Position numbers and translations under genes: made by a program. This document shows positions 32,400 through 45,255 of a stretch of DNA of 64,000 nt, piece by piece (position 1 is the stretch's first letter; each line of letters begins with the position of its first letter). The notes beneath the pieces are model-generated. The model was not told the origin of the DNA. It saw nothing but the letters and a program-made list of their open reading frames with translations, and did not search any database. Source of the DNA: Schistocephalus solidus (lineage: Eukaryota > Platyhelminthes > Cestoda > Diphyllobothriidea > Diphyllobothriidae); contig WEDG01002568.1 in assembly GCA_017591395.1 (NCBI GenBank), forward strand, positions 496,001 through 560,000, in the 5' to 3' direction.

Positions 32400-34110
32400 C
32401 ACAATGAAATATATGCATTTATTACATTACTGCGTATTAATTTCGTAGGAATTTATGCTTTTGGAGATAATTATCCAAAATTGCATTAGCATGTTTAAGT
32501 ACTGATTTCTTATTTTTTGAATAACGATGGAATACGATAAATAAGAACTGATCTCTGTGTTGACTTTTGTGAGCCACGGACATAAGAAAACTCATGTCGC
32601 CTAGCGCCAGGCTGCATCCAATTAGACAAGTTCATATTTTGAAAGCTCGATAAGTTCATATCCTTAGTTAAATTGGATGTCGCTTTAAACCGGTAGTCGT
32701 AAAGGTTTATTATTGCCTCTTTAAGTTTTAGAGTATATGTACCAATAATGGCGGCCGGGATACCGATAATTTTACTATCGTTAGGTCACAAAAACACGTT
32801 ACTGCGTCACCTTCTCCAACTGCTTACTGAGGAGTCACCGATGAGCTGGATATCAACGTTTTACACTCAGATTATTATTCAGCGTTCAGTAGTTGTGAAA
32901 AACGCTGATTGTCAGAAATATGTTCGGCTCCTGGCTAGGTAAAAGGAATACTTGGTAGATTTCAAGTTCAATGCTCGTGCATCTTATTGACGTGAACTCC
33001 CAATTCAATGCAAAGAAGTCCTTCAGCTTGCCTGCAGGGTGCCAGAAGCATCCTCTAAAAACCTACGCAACGGATGATCGCAATAGCCAAGGCAGTGTCT
33101 ATTCGGTGAGCGAATCTAGCGCTCTCTTCCCTGAAGATGCTGAAAAAAGGTAGTCTGTATTCCCTGGCCGACGCAGATGGTGATCGCACGCCTGATAAAG
33201 GTCATACGCAGTACGCATATTTGGCATACAGACAGACCCTACTTCGTATCCCTCCTCCTCCTCCCCCAGCTACAACGCCCTCAACACACTGGCTTCGTCC
33301 TAAGGGCAGCGTACGAACGAATAGTGGAACCAACCCTCTTCTCTGAGACATATATATAAACCCTGTCCGTAGTTTATATGTTCATTTTTCCTGTAATTAT
33401 AACGGCCTGAGAGTAAATTGCCGAAAATATATGTTTGCCAATTGTCTTTTTCAAGGAACTTGTATTGTGACGTACTTGATCTCCTCAGACTGCTTTCAGT
33501 TTTTTAAAGTGCTATATACTTGAAAAGTGCAAAAGGGGGAAAGTATCACATAAGAACAAGCATTTCCGCCGCATTAACAAATCAGTTCTTCCAGAATTAG
33601 TCGCTTGAAAAACAATTTGCATCTGGCTCTTGAATAAGAAGTCGTTGGCTAAAGTAGCAATGCCTGGAAATCTCAGTATGACGAATATGCAACCAGAGGT
33701 TGTCATAAAGTTCCCCTTGTGATAATTTAGAGGATGTATGCAACCTGCCAGCTGGTAAACTCAAACGATTCTCTTTTAATTTTTTGTTACTTTAGATCCG
33801 AAGAGGACGAGAGAAGTTTCGGGTTTTAGATTAACTCATGAAGCACAAAAACTAAAAATAAAGCAGATATTCACTAACATTAACTTGAGAACGCATGAAA
33901 GCTAGCATTTAGGGTTCATGATCACACTGAAGGAGAACTTAGTTTAACAAAATATTGGCGACGTTGATCAGCCTAAAAGCCACACACTCGATAGGCCATG
34001 TAAGATGAAATCCTTACAGCTAACAGTTTAGCTCTGGTCAGCCTTTCACTAGGATCTCCTCAAATATGAATACTGTCAACGTTGTTCTCAATGAATCAAG
34101 TTCAGAATGC
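32400..34110. other. No gene recognised
   Basis: AT-rich, except for a more GC-rich pocket at 33130-33345 with a CT-rich run (CCTCCTCCTCCTCCCCC). No motif assigned. Confidence 0.35.
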
Positions 34111-34114
34111 TTTG

Positions 34115-34310
34115 GCATAAAGAGTCTGTGGTGCAGTAGGTTAGTGCGTTGGACTTCCAACCAACAGATTGGGGTTTTGAGCTGTGGATGGTGCAGCACC
34201 TGGGGTAATGCATGACTGGCTGACGATAGCTAATGAGCCGGAAATGACCATTCCAGCCTCCCTCGTCTTTGCTTCCAACGTTCTTCTGTATATGCATACA
34301 TCAGATATTT
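34115..34310 (+). repeat. SINE family 1 copy with hammerhead-like fold
   Basis: A box GTGGTGCAGTAGG and a degraded B box GGTTTTGAGC, body GCCGGAAATGACCATTCCAGCC. The fold at 34214-34258 has CTGACGA and GAAA intact, helix I GACTGG/CCAGCC and helix III AUGACCAU. Truncated in the tail. Confidence 0.75.
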
Positions 34311-34489
34311 ATTCATTCCCATCAGTTTCAAACAGTAGTTCATTTAACCCATAAGAAAGGGTCCCAGTGAAAATGAAATGCCTGCTTAATTAAAAAAATC
34401 AATCTTTCTGTTTTGTGGAGGCAGTGAAAAGGGCACTGCTTTGCATGTCAGAGCCCAAATCGGATGCTTTATGACAGATTAACCTGTTT

Positions 34490-34670
34490 TGCTACTATGT
34501 TAGAATGTGATTGCTGGATAACAAGGTAGACTAGAATAGTTAAGTTTTGCTTGTTAGCCGTCATCAGCCAGTCCGATCAAACGCGAGGCTTTGCACCCCT
34601 GGGACTTGAACCTGTTAGATGTCTAATGCCCTAAGCAGTGAGTCGCAGTCTCTTGGCCTCTCAGTTGTGA
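34490..34670 (-). repeat. SINE family 1 copy, minus strand
   Basis: The reverse strand reads CTGCTTAGGGCATTAGAC, CAGGTTCAAGTCCC (B box) and GGACTGGCTGATGACGGC. The hammerhead-like segment at 34529-34573 has helix I GACTGG/CTAGTC, fully paired with one G.U. Relative to the GGCTGG/CCAGTC copies this changes G.U to A-U, a pairing-preserving change. The GAAA strand has decayed to AAAA with a small deletion. Confidence 0.7.
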
Positions 34671-34727
34671 TCTGGTATATTAACAATTGTAGACAGCCGC
34701 CAATCAATCACGTTAAAAGTCATACTC

Positions 34728-34990
34728 GTCTCGTTAGAGCGTTGGATTTCCAACCAAAAGTACTCGGGTTTGGGCCTTAGGGGTACAAAACATGGAGTTG
34801 GATATGGCTGGCTGATTATGGCTGACAAACCAAAATTGATCATTCTAATCTCCCCTGTCTATGTCGGTTTAATCTTTCCGTGTATATTACTAGCAGCTTA
34901 TTGGCGACTTTTGGAATTCTAGATGGAGCACTAGTCCCAAAGGAATTAGTGGATCCCGTGACGTGGTTGGTAAGTGCCCCTCTTTCACCC
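34728..34990 (+). repeat. SINE family 1 copy, diverged
   Basis: Degraded A box (CTCGTTAGAGCG) and B box, ATGGCTGGCTGATTATGGC body, and a GTGACGTGGTTGGTAAGTGCCC end in place of the usual GATCGGTGAGCGCCC. The hammerhead region at 34806-34850 has CTGATTA, so it is predicted inactive. Confidence 0.7.
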
Positions 34991-35004
34991 GATCTTACCC
35001 GATA

Positions 35005-35100
35005 GGACAATAAGCCCGTGGTTAGAGCCTTGAACTTCTTAGCAAACAGAACGTGGGGTTGCGCCTCAGGGTATGCAGAAACTGGGAATGGATAAACGAT
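35005..35100 (+). repeat. SINE family 1 tRNA-head fragment
   Basis: AAGCCCGTGGTTAGAGCC..GAACTTCTTAGC followed by a GGGGTTGCGCCTCAGGG B-box region. The body is missing. It is the fourth family 1 piece within 1 kb. Confidence 0.5.
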
Positions 35101-36840
35101 ACGTGTCCTATCTCATGAAATACAACAAGTAGAATTACTTTTGAAAATGGTCCTTTAGTATATATCCCCGATGGTTTTTTTCCAGATTAGGCGCAATAGA
35201 AATTATGGTCGTTACCAAACAGCCTAAATTTTTAGTATATATTCCAACACGGTTTCAGTATAATTAGCGGTCTCTTCTTCCTTTTATACATTGCTTGAGA
35301 CGTGGTTGACTAAGGCAAACATATTTTCGCTTGATTGCGCTGGCATGAACTGACATGCTGGTAGGCCGGTCAATTTCTAATAAACTTAAACAGAATTTTT
35401 GGGTGAAATTGTAAACGTACCACTTTATGCATATTAAGATGACTTTCCTTCATAAGTATTTCGGGTGTTGGAGTACGATGAGTTTCAAATGGTCCTTGAA
35501 ATGGTTGTAAATACTTTACCTTTTCCTGTGTTTTCTGTCTATTGCCCATAAATTTATAGACTGTTGCATGTGCTTATCAAAACCTTCAAAATAAGATATA
35601 ACTTAAAGGCATTTACTGAAATAATAAGTTCTGAGACAGTTTTCCTTATGCTGATAGCCGTTTAGGTCACATTTGTAGACTCACCGAAGCATGAAAAAAA
35701 GTTTCCAAGAATACTTAAAGCCCACGAAATAATTCGACAATAAATATGACTAAGATCGATTTCAAAAACTCTTATAATAAATTATCAATTTAAAAAAATA
35801 CTAATTGGATACTTCATTTTCAGTCATTTTACCAGTTTTTCAACTTTGCTGAATATAAGGGATAAAATGTCTGCCAAAGAAATGAAAGAACTCACTTATT
35901 TCTTTCTATTGGTGCGTTTTTTGCTATACTTGATTGCTTTTCGGCCCGATTCTAAGATTGAAAATGCACAACCGAGTGGCCGAATATATACTATGATTTT
36001 GCTAAGAAATGTACATATTATGCCCTTTTCGCTTCAATCTTCGTTATTCACTAATAGTCAACTGCAAATAGATAATATCTGGACGTTTTTAGTGAACGAC
36101 GAATAAAATCGTCATCCTGCTTACTTGTGGACCGTTTTGGTCCGCCCTGTTTACTTCTAGGCATGGTGCAATCATCAAGAAGGCACCACAGAGTGACCTT
36201 ACTGATATATAAAAACAAGTTAATGACGCACGCGGCACGCCTTCTGCTGCAAGTTTCCGTATTCGTTTATAGTCAAATGCAGACGGATATTGTCTAGGCA
36301 TCTTTCTCTTAAGGCGCGACTGAGAAAAACAACGGCATGTGGCGGCTTTTCGAATATATGCTTGTATACAGTCCCAATTATCGGTTTAGTAACACAAAAT
36401 GTACCCACATCAGTTTATTATTGAGTTTTTGGCATAAGAAGTCAAAATTTTAAAGTCTGCATTTTTAAAACTAAATCCGCCTTTTTTTCCCGAAAACAAT
36501 GTAATTTCTCATATCTCTATTTACCTGATTTTCTTGATTGCAAGATCAAATTTTCCGTTCTCTAAAAGGATATGTTTAAAATTTTTCTAGCTTATGGTAA
36601 TATTCGTTTATAGTGCAACGCACGCAAACAAGAAGGTTTTGTCCAGAATGAACAGTAACGTAGGAAAACACCTAAAATTAAAAACGCTTGATTTGGCCTC
36701 ATTTTACCCCGTTTTGCCTTCAATAAACAGATTTGAAATGAACGTTTCCTTAGTAAACGGCATTTTTCATCTCAAATCACTGTAAGAAACACAATTAACA
36801 ACTTCAAATGTGTGCCATACTTCCATCTTATATTTCGAGG
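35101..36840. other. No gene recognised
   Basis: AT-rich. A frame at 35846-36106 has no domain. Confidence 0.35.
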
Positions 36841-36844
36841 ATTC

Positions 36845-37010
36845 CATTTCCTGAGTGAGGCAATCTACTGTAGCTAACTGATGATGGCTAATAAGCCAGA
36901 ACTGGGCAGTCTAGTCTCTCTTGAATATATCGGAAGTTTAGTAATTGATGTTATGCACCTGCCGGTTGGGCTATAGGTTGACGAGTATGTTCCGTAGTGT
37001 GTTTTTTGGC
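36845..37010 (+). repeat. SINE family 1 body fragment
   Basis: GCTAACTGATGATGGCTAATAAGCCAGAAC and GTCTAGTCTCTCTTG match the family body; the tRNA head is lost. The hammerhead region at 36872-36916 retains CTGATGA but GAAA has become GAAC. Confidence 0.6.
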
Positions 37011-39165
37011 TCCCCTCTTCCATTAGTTATAGTTTAACTTTTAAATATTTGCAATTTTACAATCAGGTAACATGGGATTTGCTGAGTCCGTACAACTGAA
37101 ACTGATAGATTAAACTTAAATATATGACAGAAATGTGCATCTCAGTCTTATTTTGAAGTATTCCCTGTGAAGTGCTGCGGGGGACTGCTAACCAAAATCA
37201 TTAATTACGAAGTATTGCTCTCAAAAAGAAGAAACACATCCCATTTCGAGTATTCCTCATCCTTGCCTGCGGAACAATGACGTAGTCTTTGACCTAACTA
37301 CTTGCTACCACAAACACCATTTGTGTTCATCCCAAGAATGACTGGTGACGACTTGTAAAACGATAGTAGCCATTTTGATGTAGCTTGTGGACGAAGCTCA
37401 CTGAGGTTTTTTTTCAATAATAGTCAAATATCCGCATTTTTATGTTAGTTTAGTCAACCTTTATAAAATTAATAAAAATTAGTTTTGCATGCATTCCCAT
37501 AAAACAACAGGTAAACATGTTACCAAGTTAGTATTATTTGGCAGAAGAGTGCTCAGGCGTGCAAATTACATAGCTTAGAAAAATTAGCCCAAAGCAAGTT
37601 CATCGGTATAAAAATACCTGATTGACGAACACTTCGCGGTGCATGTTTTTATTCCATTTGCTGGGTGAGACCAGACCGGGAGAGGCTTTAGCGTCTGTGG
37701 TGAAGGTCGAGAATATTAACAGGCTGAAGAGCTCGGCGTCGTTCAATTAGACTAATGACACCGAAGTTACCAGATTAGACCGTGGACCACTTGCCGGAAA
37801 ATGAGTCATACAGTAGAGAAGATTAACTGCGCCGCTAATCATTCAAACCGAAAAATGCGTACTCAAATTGCTGGCTGCATTTTGGCAATGGACTGCGGAG
37901 CGAATCAGGTCCAAGATTTGGTTCTGTCCTATTTCTTGGAGAATCTTTGGAACGGAGATATCCTAACCTGTTCTTAAGACTTTTATGTTTTATAGCTGTC
38001 TCTGGGGTTTTATTAGTTGCCAAAGTTATCATTTATATGGAATTTATGATTTTCAAACCCCGGCTGGCTTCACAATTTATGGCCAATTTAACAGAGAAGA
38101 ATATCGGTGTTAAAATGGAAACAAAAGGCAGTTTATTCTCAGTTTTTAACAGACATTTTATGAGAGTGATTTTTGAAATATGCTGGTTGAAAGCGTAAAG
38201 ATGAAACGTTCAGAAACTACAGTTAAAACGCTACCACGTTTTCAGTGGGCCATCCATATACGTTTCGAAATTAAAATTTACACTACCAAATGGAATTTCA
38301 GCAAACTTTTGTCCAGTTTGCTTTACAAAAATAAACAAAAAGTGTGTAAATCCATAGTAAATGGTAATGAACTTGGTATATAAATGTCTGGTTTCTTTTT
38401 CTAATTAGAAATTTCGATATAGATCTTAGATATATAGAGGTAATCTCAAAAATGCAACACACATTTTAACAGTGGATAGCTTGAGTTAGGTTTCTTGTTG
38501 TTCAGAGTTAACGCGTTTGGGATTAATGATGTCACCCAGAAGAAGCTCTGAATAAAAGTTTTATTTTCAACAAGATAGGAAAACTCAGATTATTTCGATC
38601 CTGTTACCTTTTTAAAATAAAATTATAGTAATAAACATTGTCTTTATACTTATGCAATCGCGTTTACATTTTCGATACACTTTTATAAGTAAATAAATAC
38701 GCTGGATGTTTGAAAATTTCCGTTCCACTGCGGCATAATTAAATGGAAGACGAACGCTTACGTGACAAACGTTGCATTAAGGCTTCAAGTCATGTAGAGT
38801 ATTGTGCTTGGTCTCAACTCCAGTCGATTTTATTCGAATGTCGCACTTGGTCACGCCGTTCGGAAGTTTTTCAGCTCATGGGATAACGTGATCGGTTTCC
38901 GGATTGAGACCTAGGTTTTGATGGGCTTCTCCAATAGTGGACTTATGCACACTCTAAATGAAGTGATATCTGAAATAGTTAATCATATTTTATGTCACGT
39001 GAGTGAGGAAACACGCTTAAAGGTAAGCTGCTCCCTTGGACGAAAAGGTTTGCGGATGTGGCTGTAGGGGTTTTGAGTTAAAAGTCGGCATGCTAGTTTG
39101 ATGGAACTGGCAGAGGATTTTTTTTCATGCCAAAAAATGTAAGCCACTGGATCCAATTAAACAAA
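37011..39165. other. No gene recognised
   Basis: AT-rich DNA without assignable motifs. Confidence 0.35.
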
Positions 39166-39224
39166 ATAGCAGCCACCTGAAATACATGGCCCAACCGGGA
39201 GCCATGACTTTACCCAGAATCCAC

Positions 39225-39515
39225 ACCTGGTGGATTCTGGTGGATTCTGGATTGACTGCTTAGGAAATCCTTCTTGGGCAGTAAGATTACCGTATCACAA
39301 CTGGTGGATTCCATGCGATGTAGCAGGCTAGGCGGGTAACTTGACCCATGTGTGAATAAACTCATGGCTACTGGTGGGGCCTCGTAGCTGAAGTGGCTAA
39401 CGCATTTGGCTGAACCAAAGCCTTCCCCTTGCGGTCCTGGGTTTGAATCACACAGAGGCCACCGATTTCTTCAGAGTCAAGGCAAATGAATTATTCAAAT
39501 TTGCCAAAATCCTCC
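39225..39515 (+). repeat. SINE family 2, near-complete copy
   Basis: Order: GATTGACTGCTTAGGAAATC arm, GTATCACAACTGGTGGATTCC, CAGGCTAGGCGGGTAACTTGAC, then a tRNA-like block with A box TAGCTGAAGTGGCTAA and B box GGGTTTGAATCACA, the GAGGCCACCGAT block, and a tail CAAATTTGCCAAAATCC. About 290 bp. Used as the reference for family 2. No hammerhead core is visible in this family. Confidence 0.65.
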
Positions 39516-42500
39516 TCCTATTACATTTTGTACTCTGACCGAATTGATGTGTGGTTTGAAAGTGCATTGAGCATTTTCATCCTTGTCAGCGCACGCACAC
39601 ATAGCTCAGTATTCTTAGTGTCCATTTCTGTCAAAAAATGTAGCAATGTAAGCATTGTTCGACACTCTGTACCTGAAAGGAGTAGCCGGTGCCTAAGTGC
39701 GTTCTTAGGTGACACTAGAGAAAACGAAATCGTTCAATTGTAAGGGCACCTAGTACTGTCCTTGACTTAATGTCACAGAAAACCGCAAACGTATAAAGCA
39801 GCCAGGATACGGAATATAACATTGCTAAAAATATCGGCGTATATGATAGTTACTAACAGATTTAAAGGTCCGCAGCAAATTGCCCAGAAACGCATATAGT
39901 AAGAATGTCTTACTATTGCGGTTGGTTGCAAATAAACTAGATACAAGGGTCAGTAGGTATTAGAACAGAAAATTGATATGTAGATTCAAAATGATCATTG
40001 GTAAATTTTGGAAAACGTGATTCAATCTCGAGAATTTCTACTATTTGTTTGCCTAGAGACAGACAGACAGTGTTGTTTAGATAGAGTAGGTAAATCAAGC
40101 AAAGCAAATTATACCGTGTTTGAAGAACATACAGTAGCCAGTGGCTTAAGTTTATCAAAGGCCTATCAAGATGGATCTTTCTATTTGAAGGTCACATCCT
40201 CCGGGGAGGCAAATATTTTGCCTTTTGAGGCAATGAAAGTCGTGGCTCCTCATATGGATTACGAACTGTGTAGGTTTAGTCATGCTTTCTGTCTACTGCC
40301 GCCTGACTGAGGACGATCACTTCTCTCTGTTGGGTCGCTCTCGCGTTTTACAAGTATGACGTAGAATTAAAGCAAAACGCAGCATGGCCAAGCGAATTCC
40401 AGTTGAAAGGTTTTCAGATGATTAATTTTAGGGGCGTATTTATAAGAAAGATTGCCACAAATATGTCGTAAACTAAAAGCAAGAACAAATTATTTCAATA
40501 TTTTTCAAGTAGAAAATGCGCAGTAAAACTGAGAAGTCCATATAAATGCTTAGCATAGAACCTATCCTTGTGTAATCGATTAAAAACCCTGAAAATCGTA
40601 AGATATTCCCTGATACTTCTAGGACACACAGCAATGCGTTAGAGCACCCTGTCAGTAAAACTTGCACACAAATTTAACGCACAAAACATACTTTGAGTAT
40701 ACACACAGTGCTATGCTTACGATTGCATCTTTCAATTCTACTCAAGTTCAATAATTCCCAACCAGCCTGCAAACAGGTTACTTTATGAAAACATTTTTCT
40801 TGTGATGTCCCTATCAGGTGCACCAAGTGGAATAATCTTTGTTTTGAGCATCAGCGTATTTATCAATAAAAATGGAAAACTTAACATCTATTTCGCCTAC
40901 CATGCACACGAAATACACGATCAGCGATTATTAACTTCCCATTCTGCCGGAATTTCAGGAATACTAATTTAATGAAAATGCATTCTTAAAACCATTGTTT
41001 TAGACATTTTTGTGACTAGCCTCATAATTCTGTCAGTTATTTCCGGATGAAATTATCACGTGCTTCGAACATTTTGGTCCGCTAGAGGGATACCAATTTT
41101 CGCCTTTCAGGTGTTTTCGCTTTGCTTCACAAAGTTGTTATTTGTAAACGTCGAAGTTGTACTCTAATTAAGTACCTTGTATTTTCATTTAATTGGAGTT
41201 TGCTTATTATTCTTTTGGCGTTTTAATCGATACGTGCGGAAGGGTATCATGGTACTTGTGGAGTTTTGTTAACTTATGCCTATTTCAGGAGATTACTCGC
41301 AAACTATAGAAATGCTCTGTTTACAGCGTTGAACGAAACCACCTCTAGGCTCAGCATAATTTCAACCTCCATTTCAGAGGGGAGGAAATTGTGTCAACAA
41401 ATAATAATTTAAAAATTGCATAATTTGTGCGGAATAACTTTCGTATGTACCAGCTGAGGTTCAGTAGTTTCTTAACAGGAAACGATACACCTAGCCCAAC
41501 AAACCTAGAGAGAGAGGAACTCGTAAAAGACGACCTTTGGCCATTCTAACGGGTCTCCCCCTCTTTGAATTGGGGAATTCCTGGCAAGTTGAATCTTTTT
41601 CTGCTGTTTTTTTGACTAGTTTTGTCCAACACTCATCATGTAGTTAAACTCATTGTAGCTTCATGAGATTGCTAGAATATTAGCCAGGCAATGCCATGCT
41701 ATTTATGCCAAACGGGTTTCTTCTAATTCCTGCATGAGATAATGAAAAAGACGACATATACCTGGCAATTCCCCGACTTATTTTACAAGGGTTTGATGAC
41801 ATCGAATCGTCTGAAGTTATTTTACGCTCATGTAGCTAAAATTGCATGTTTTATCTTGGAGAATGATCTGTTTATCTATGGCACATATCTCCGATTTAAA
41901 GGAATTTGCTGAGCTGAAACAGTTAGATGTGCTCAATATAGGTGCAATCGGAAACAAATTTTTCTTACTAGAATCCAAGCACGTTTACTAGATAGTTTGA
42001 AACATTTTTAGAATACAATAAAGTCTAATGCATATACAAAGCTCTTGGATATCCCGTATCTGGCGTAGTTTGTTAATTATTAACTCGAATTCTGAAATCA
42101 ATTTTCCACTTAAGGATGACTAAGGTTGGGTTGTTAAATCAAATATCTTGAAATATACTCCCAAGATATTTCATTTATTACATACCGTTTTCTACCATTC
42201 GATGGATGTATGCTTTTTCTACTCCTAGAGGATTTGCGGCATTTTAGGAATTATCATCAGATTTATTTGGTTTATGTTCGTTTATGCTCTAAAAATATCA
42301 GCAAAGTAGAAGTTTAAATCAGCAGGCACACTGTATGGAGATTTTTAAAAAATGTTTGCACAACTAGGAGGCAGCGTTTTACAAACGGTTTTCTGGACAG
42401 TGCTTGTCACTCAAAGGGCCTGTTAAATATGCAACAGTTGTTTGAAAACGGCAGATTTTAGGTTCAGGCTAGTTTTTTCCAAGAGAAGATTTTCCTCCAA

Positions 42501-42750
42501 TAACAAATGAAAGTTCAGATGTGGTAAAAATTTAGGCTCTGACTTGAAATGTCTTTAAAATCACCCATGTGATTGTTTACATTTTTGAGGATTACACAAC
42601 CGAAAAAGACACCAATGCTCTAGCAAACGTGAGGAGTCATATTTTTCCGGATTAGTCCTTCGTGCTGGTAGCTGTGTCATGCAGTAGCAGAATATTGGCA
42701 AAACCGTGTTCGGCATTTTAGCTAGTATGTGTGCTGTCAGCATCTTTTAA
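39516..42750. other. No gene recognised
   Basis: AT-rich. A 100-codon frame at 40008-40310 has no recognisable domain. Confidence 0.35.
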
Positions 42751-42757
42751 TCACTTT

Positions 42758-42779
42758 ATATATATATATATATATATAT
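42758..42779. repeat. (AT)n microsatellite
   Basis: Short AT run about 180 bp upstream of the orphan hammerhead-like fold. Confidence 0.9.
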
Positions 42780-42954
42780 TCAAACAGGAATAGGCGCACA
42801 CCGATATATTGGCTTCCCGAAGCAAACAAGCTCCCTGTGGGTGGCAAAGGTCACGAACAGGTAACTAATTACCAGGCCGAAATAGGCCAAATTATGATTC
42901 CCGTAACTCGACCGCATGCTTGTGTTTCCAGTTCCAGCTGATAGTTAGGGTTAT

Positions 42955-43002
42955 GATTGGCTGAATGACGGCAGAATAAGCCCGAAACAGACGGTTTCAA
43001 TC
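42955..43002 (+). ncRNA. Orphan hammerhead-like fold
   Basis: Helix I GATTGG (42955-42960) pairs fully with TCAATC (42997-43002), one G.U. The core strand reads CTGAATGA, one base longer than CTGANGA. Helix II is GGC/GCC around AGAATAA. GAAAC is at 42984-42988. Helix III is AC/GU around AGACG, with U before the cleavage point. Helices I and III differ in sequence from SINE family 1, yet the CGGC..AATAAGCC helix II resembles it. No tRNA head was found upstream. The extra core base makes activity doubtful. Confidence 0.4.
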
Positions 43003-43099
43003 AACCCATATTTTTTTGTCATCTCTCCTCTCTCGAGCTCATCATCCCCCGAGGAAGACGAAGAAGAAGGGACGAGTTCATGGACCAGAATCTTTTTAG

Positions 43100-43138
43100 A
43101 CTGACATTCAGAAGCCCCCTTGTTTCCATCATCAGAGT
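43100..43138 (-). ncRNA. Very degenerate hammerhead-like motif
   Basis: The minus strand has ACT/AGT as helix I, CTGATGA, GGAA/TTCT as helix II, then GAATGTC, which lacks one A of the GAAA-containing strand. No endonuclease relic was found next to it. Confidence 0.25.
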
Positions 43139-43139
43139 T

Positions 43140-44380
43140 CTGTGGTGCTGGTGGCCTGTGGCAGTTTAATGAATATCATGCCGTTGTTCTGCAGTGAGTG
43201 ATAGAATTCGACCCAAATATGCATATAAATATTCTGTCTGCACCTATAAATCCTCAAATATACTGAATTTCTCCACGTTAGAGCTTACGTTAGAAGGAAA
43301 TTGAGAAGCTACCATTATCTCATATTAACTAATATAACAAAGAGCACAGTAAAGCAGACGGTGGTTGGAGACCCTCCTATCACAATGTTCGCACTTGTTA
43401 ATGGCTTTCAGAAGCAGAAAACTGGACAACTAATCACTTATTCCAGTCTATGGCCCTTCCATTGGTCTAAATGTCCAGCGTTTATATTTACGCTTTCTGT
43501 CGAGTATTCTGCCTCTAATTATTTGCGTCTCTAGGAGTTTAGACAAAAAATTGAATGGACAGTGCGTTTTTAGTTTTCGCTTTTTAAAAAGTTCATTTAG
43601 CTTTAAAAATGGCTATGCAAATGATGTCCAAAATTTTAATGGGATATTTCTCATTGAAAATATTGCGTACACAAACGTTTCCAAGGAAAGAATGGTCAGA
43701 AGCAAGAGGTATGTAGAAGTCTGTTATTAATCTTTTTACAGAATACCGCACCAACTCAGTTTTTTTCATCTTGGGTCTATTTGCCTTCACGTTGAAATGT
43801 AAATATATTTTTCAACTTAAATTCAAGCAAAAAGATTTTAAAAAGAACAAGATTTTTAAAATTTGTATGGTTTTTGTAGGGTGTTTGAAGGACAAAACGT
43901 AGTGACTGCACATACTTAAAACAAGGATTCCAGAGAATATTCTTCTGCATAGCTTTTCTATAAATAATTGTGTATTTAAACAAAATTCAACCCTCAATTA
44001 ATCAACTATCAGATTAATTGGGTGGGGTCATCGGGTGTCCAACGTAGTTGAAAGATCTTTCTTTACTGTCCTAGGAATGACAAATCGCATGAAATGTTTT
44101 TCTGAACGCACTGCCGGGGTTCAATTTAAATTGCCTAATTTTGTCTCAATATAGTGCAACTATATAAATTAAATTTTCAGACCCGTTAGAAAGCATCAGA
44201 TCTAATACCTCAGAAAGAATTGGTTGAATGAACCCTTCATGAGCCAAAAGATTGCCAGCGAATTCTTGCTTTCTACTATCACCTTCAAACTTACATCACC
44301 ATGGTGTCCACTTTACCTCCTTCCTTTTCCTTCTGGATTCGCAGAACGATAAAATTTGATAAACATCGTTTTCTTATGCT
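43140..44380. other. No gene recognised
   Basis: AT-rich. Nothing assigned. Confidence 0.35.
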
Positions 44381-44389
44381 TATCTGGAA

Positions 44390-44535
44390 TTGGTTTCATT
44401 TTATCGCAGTTAGCTAAAGTACAGTGACTGACCCATTTCATGCAATTTTACCAAAATCCTGAAATGTGTTTACGATTAGAAAGGATTATTTAAATGAGGT
44501 TGTAATATTAACTGTCGTACAAACTAAAATGAAGA
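44390..44535 (+). repeat. Repeat family B, 5' fragment
   Basis: CTGACCCATTTCATG, CCTGAAATGTGTTTACGATT and AGGATTATTTAAATGAGG match 45965-46060 in the same orientation. Confidence 0.5.
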
Positions 44536-44639
44536 TAGAAAATTCAAGTAAATGTATGTGCTCTTGTTATTATTTTCTACTCTTACAATTTATCGTTTAT
44601 TCTCGGTAGAAGGTTATATTAAGGTTTGAAACGTTTTCC

Positions 44640-45255
44640 GATTCCCGAATCATTTTAGCCCCATCTGTTTTAGCGTTTAAGTGTACATTTTCCAGTCTTT
44701 AGGCTGTATGCTTTCCGGGTAAGAAACACCACACATTTCTCTATGACACTAATTAGATACCATATATTTTTCGTAAAAGTTTGCAATGGATGTGAACTGT
44801 ACTGTATATTTAATGAGGGCATTACTAAACGGTCAGATTTAAAACTCGTCAAATGGGTATTGTATGGTCTTAAATAAGCTCACAGTTAAAACCTTTTTAA
44901 ACCAATGAAATTGCCTTTCCTTCGACTATAAAATTTAAAGAAAATGTGATTAGCTGTCACACGAATCCAAGAAAGGACATTTTTGTGTATGCTTCGTATA
45001 AATTATAGTAAAATTTATCAGAGCAGAGAAAATCAATCTAAAAAATACATTCGACTTAACTACTGATATTTTTACCAAATAGGGTCTTTGCAGGTGGCCA
45101 GTAAACAGTACATTCAAAAGCCGGCATTCTGCCATCTCAGGAATATCTTTGCTTGTATAGTGGCTATTTTTGCAACCTCACTTAAATAATCCTTCTTAAT
45201 TGTAAACACATTTCTTACTTAATTAATTGTAAACACATTTCTGAATTTCAGTCGA
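44640..45255 (-). repeat. Repeat family B, long minus-strand copy
   Basis: The reverse strand begins AGAAATGTGTTTACAATTAAG and GGATTATTTAAGTGAGG, continues with GGCAGAATGCCGGCTTTTGA and GGCCACCTGCAAAGACCC, and ends with a block whose translation (FLTRKAYSLKTG) parallels FLTPKVCSLQTG at 46319-46510 plus. The parallel translation reflects shared DNA ancestry and is not proof of coding. Confidence 0.5.
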
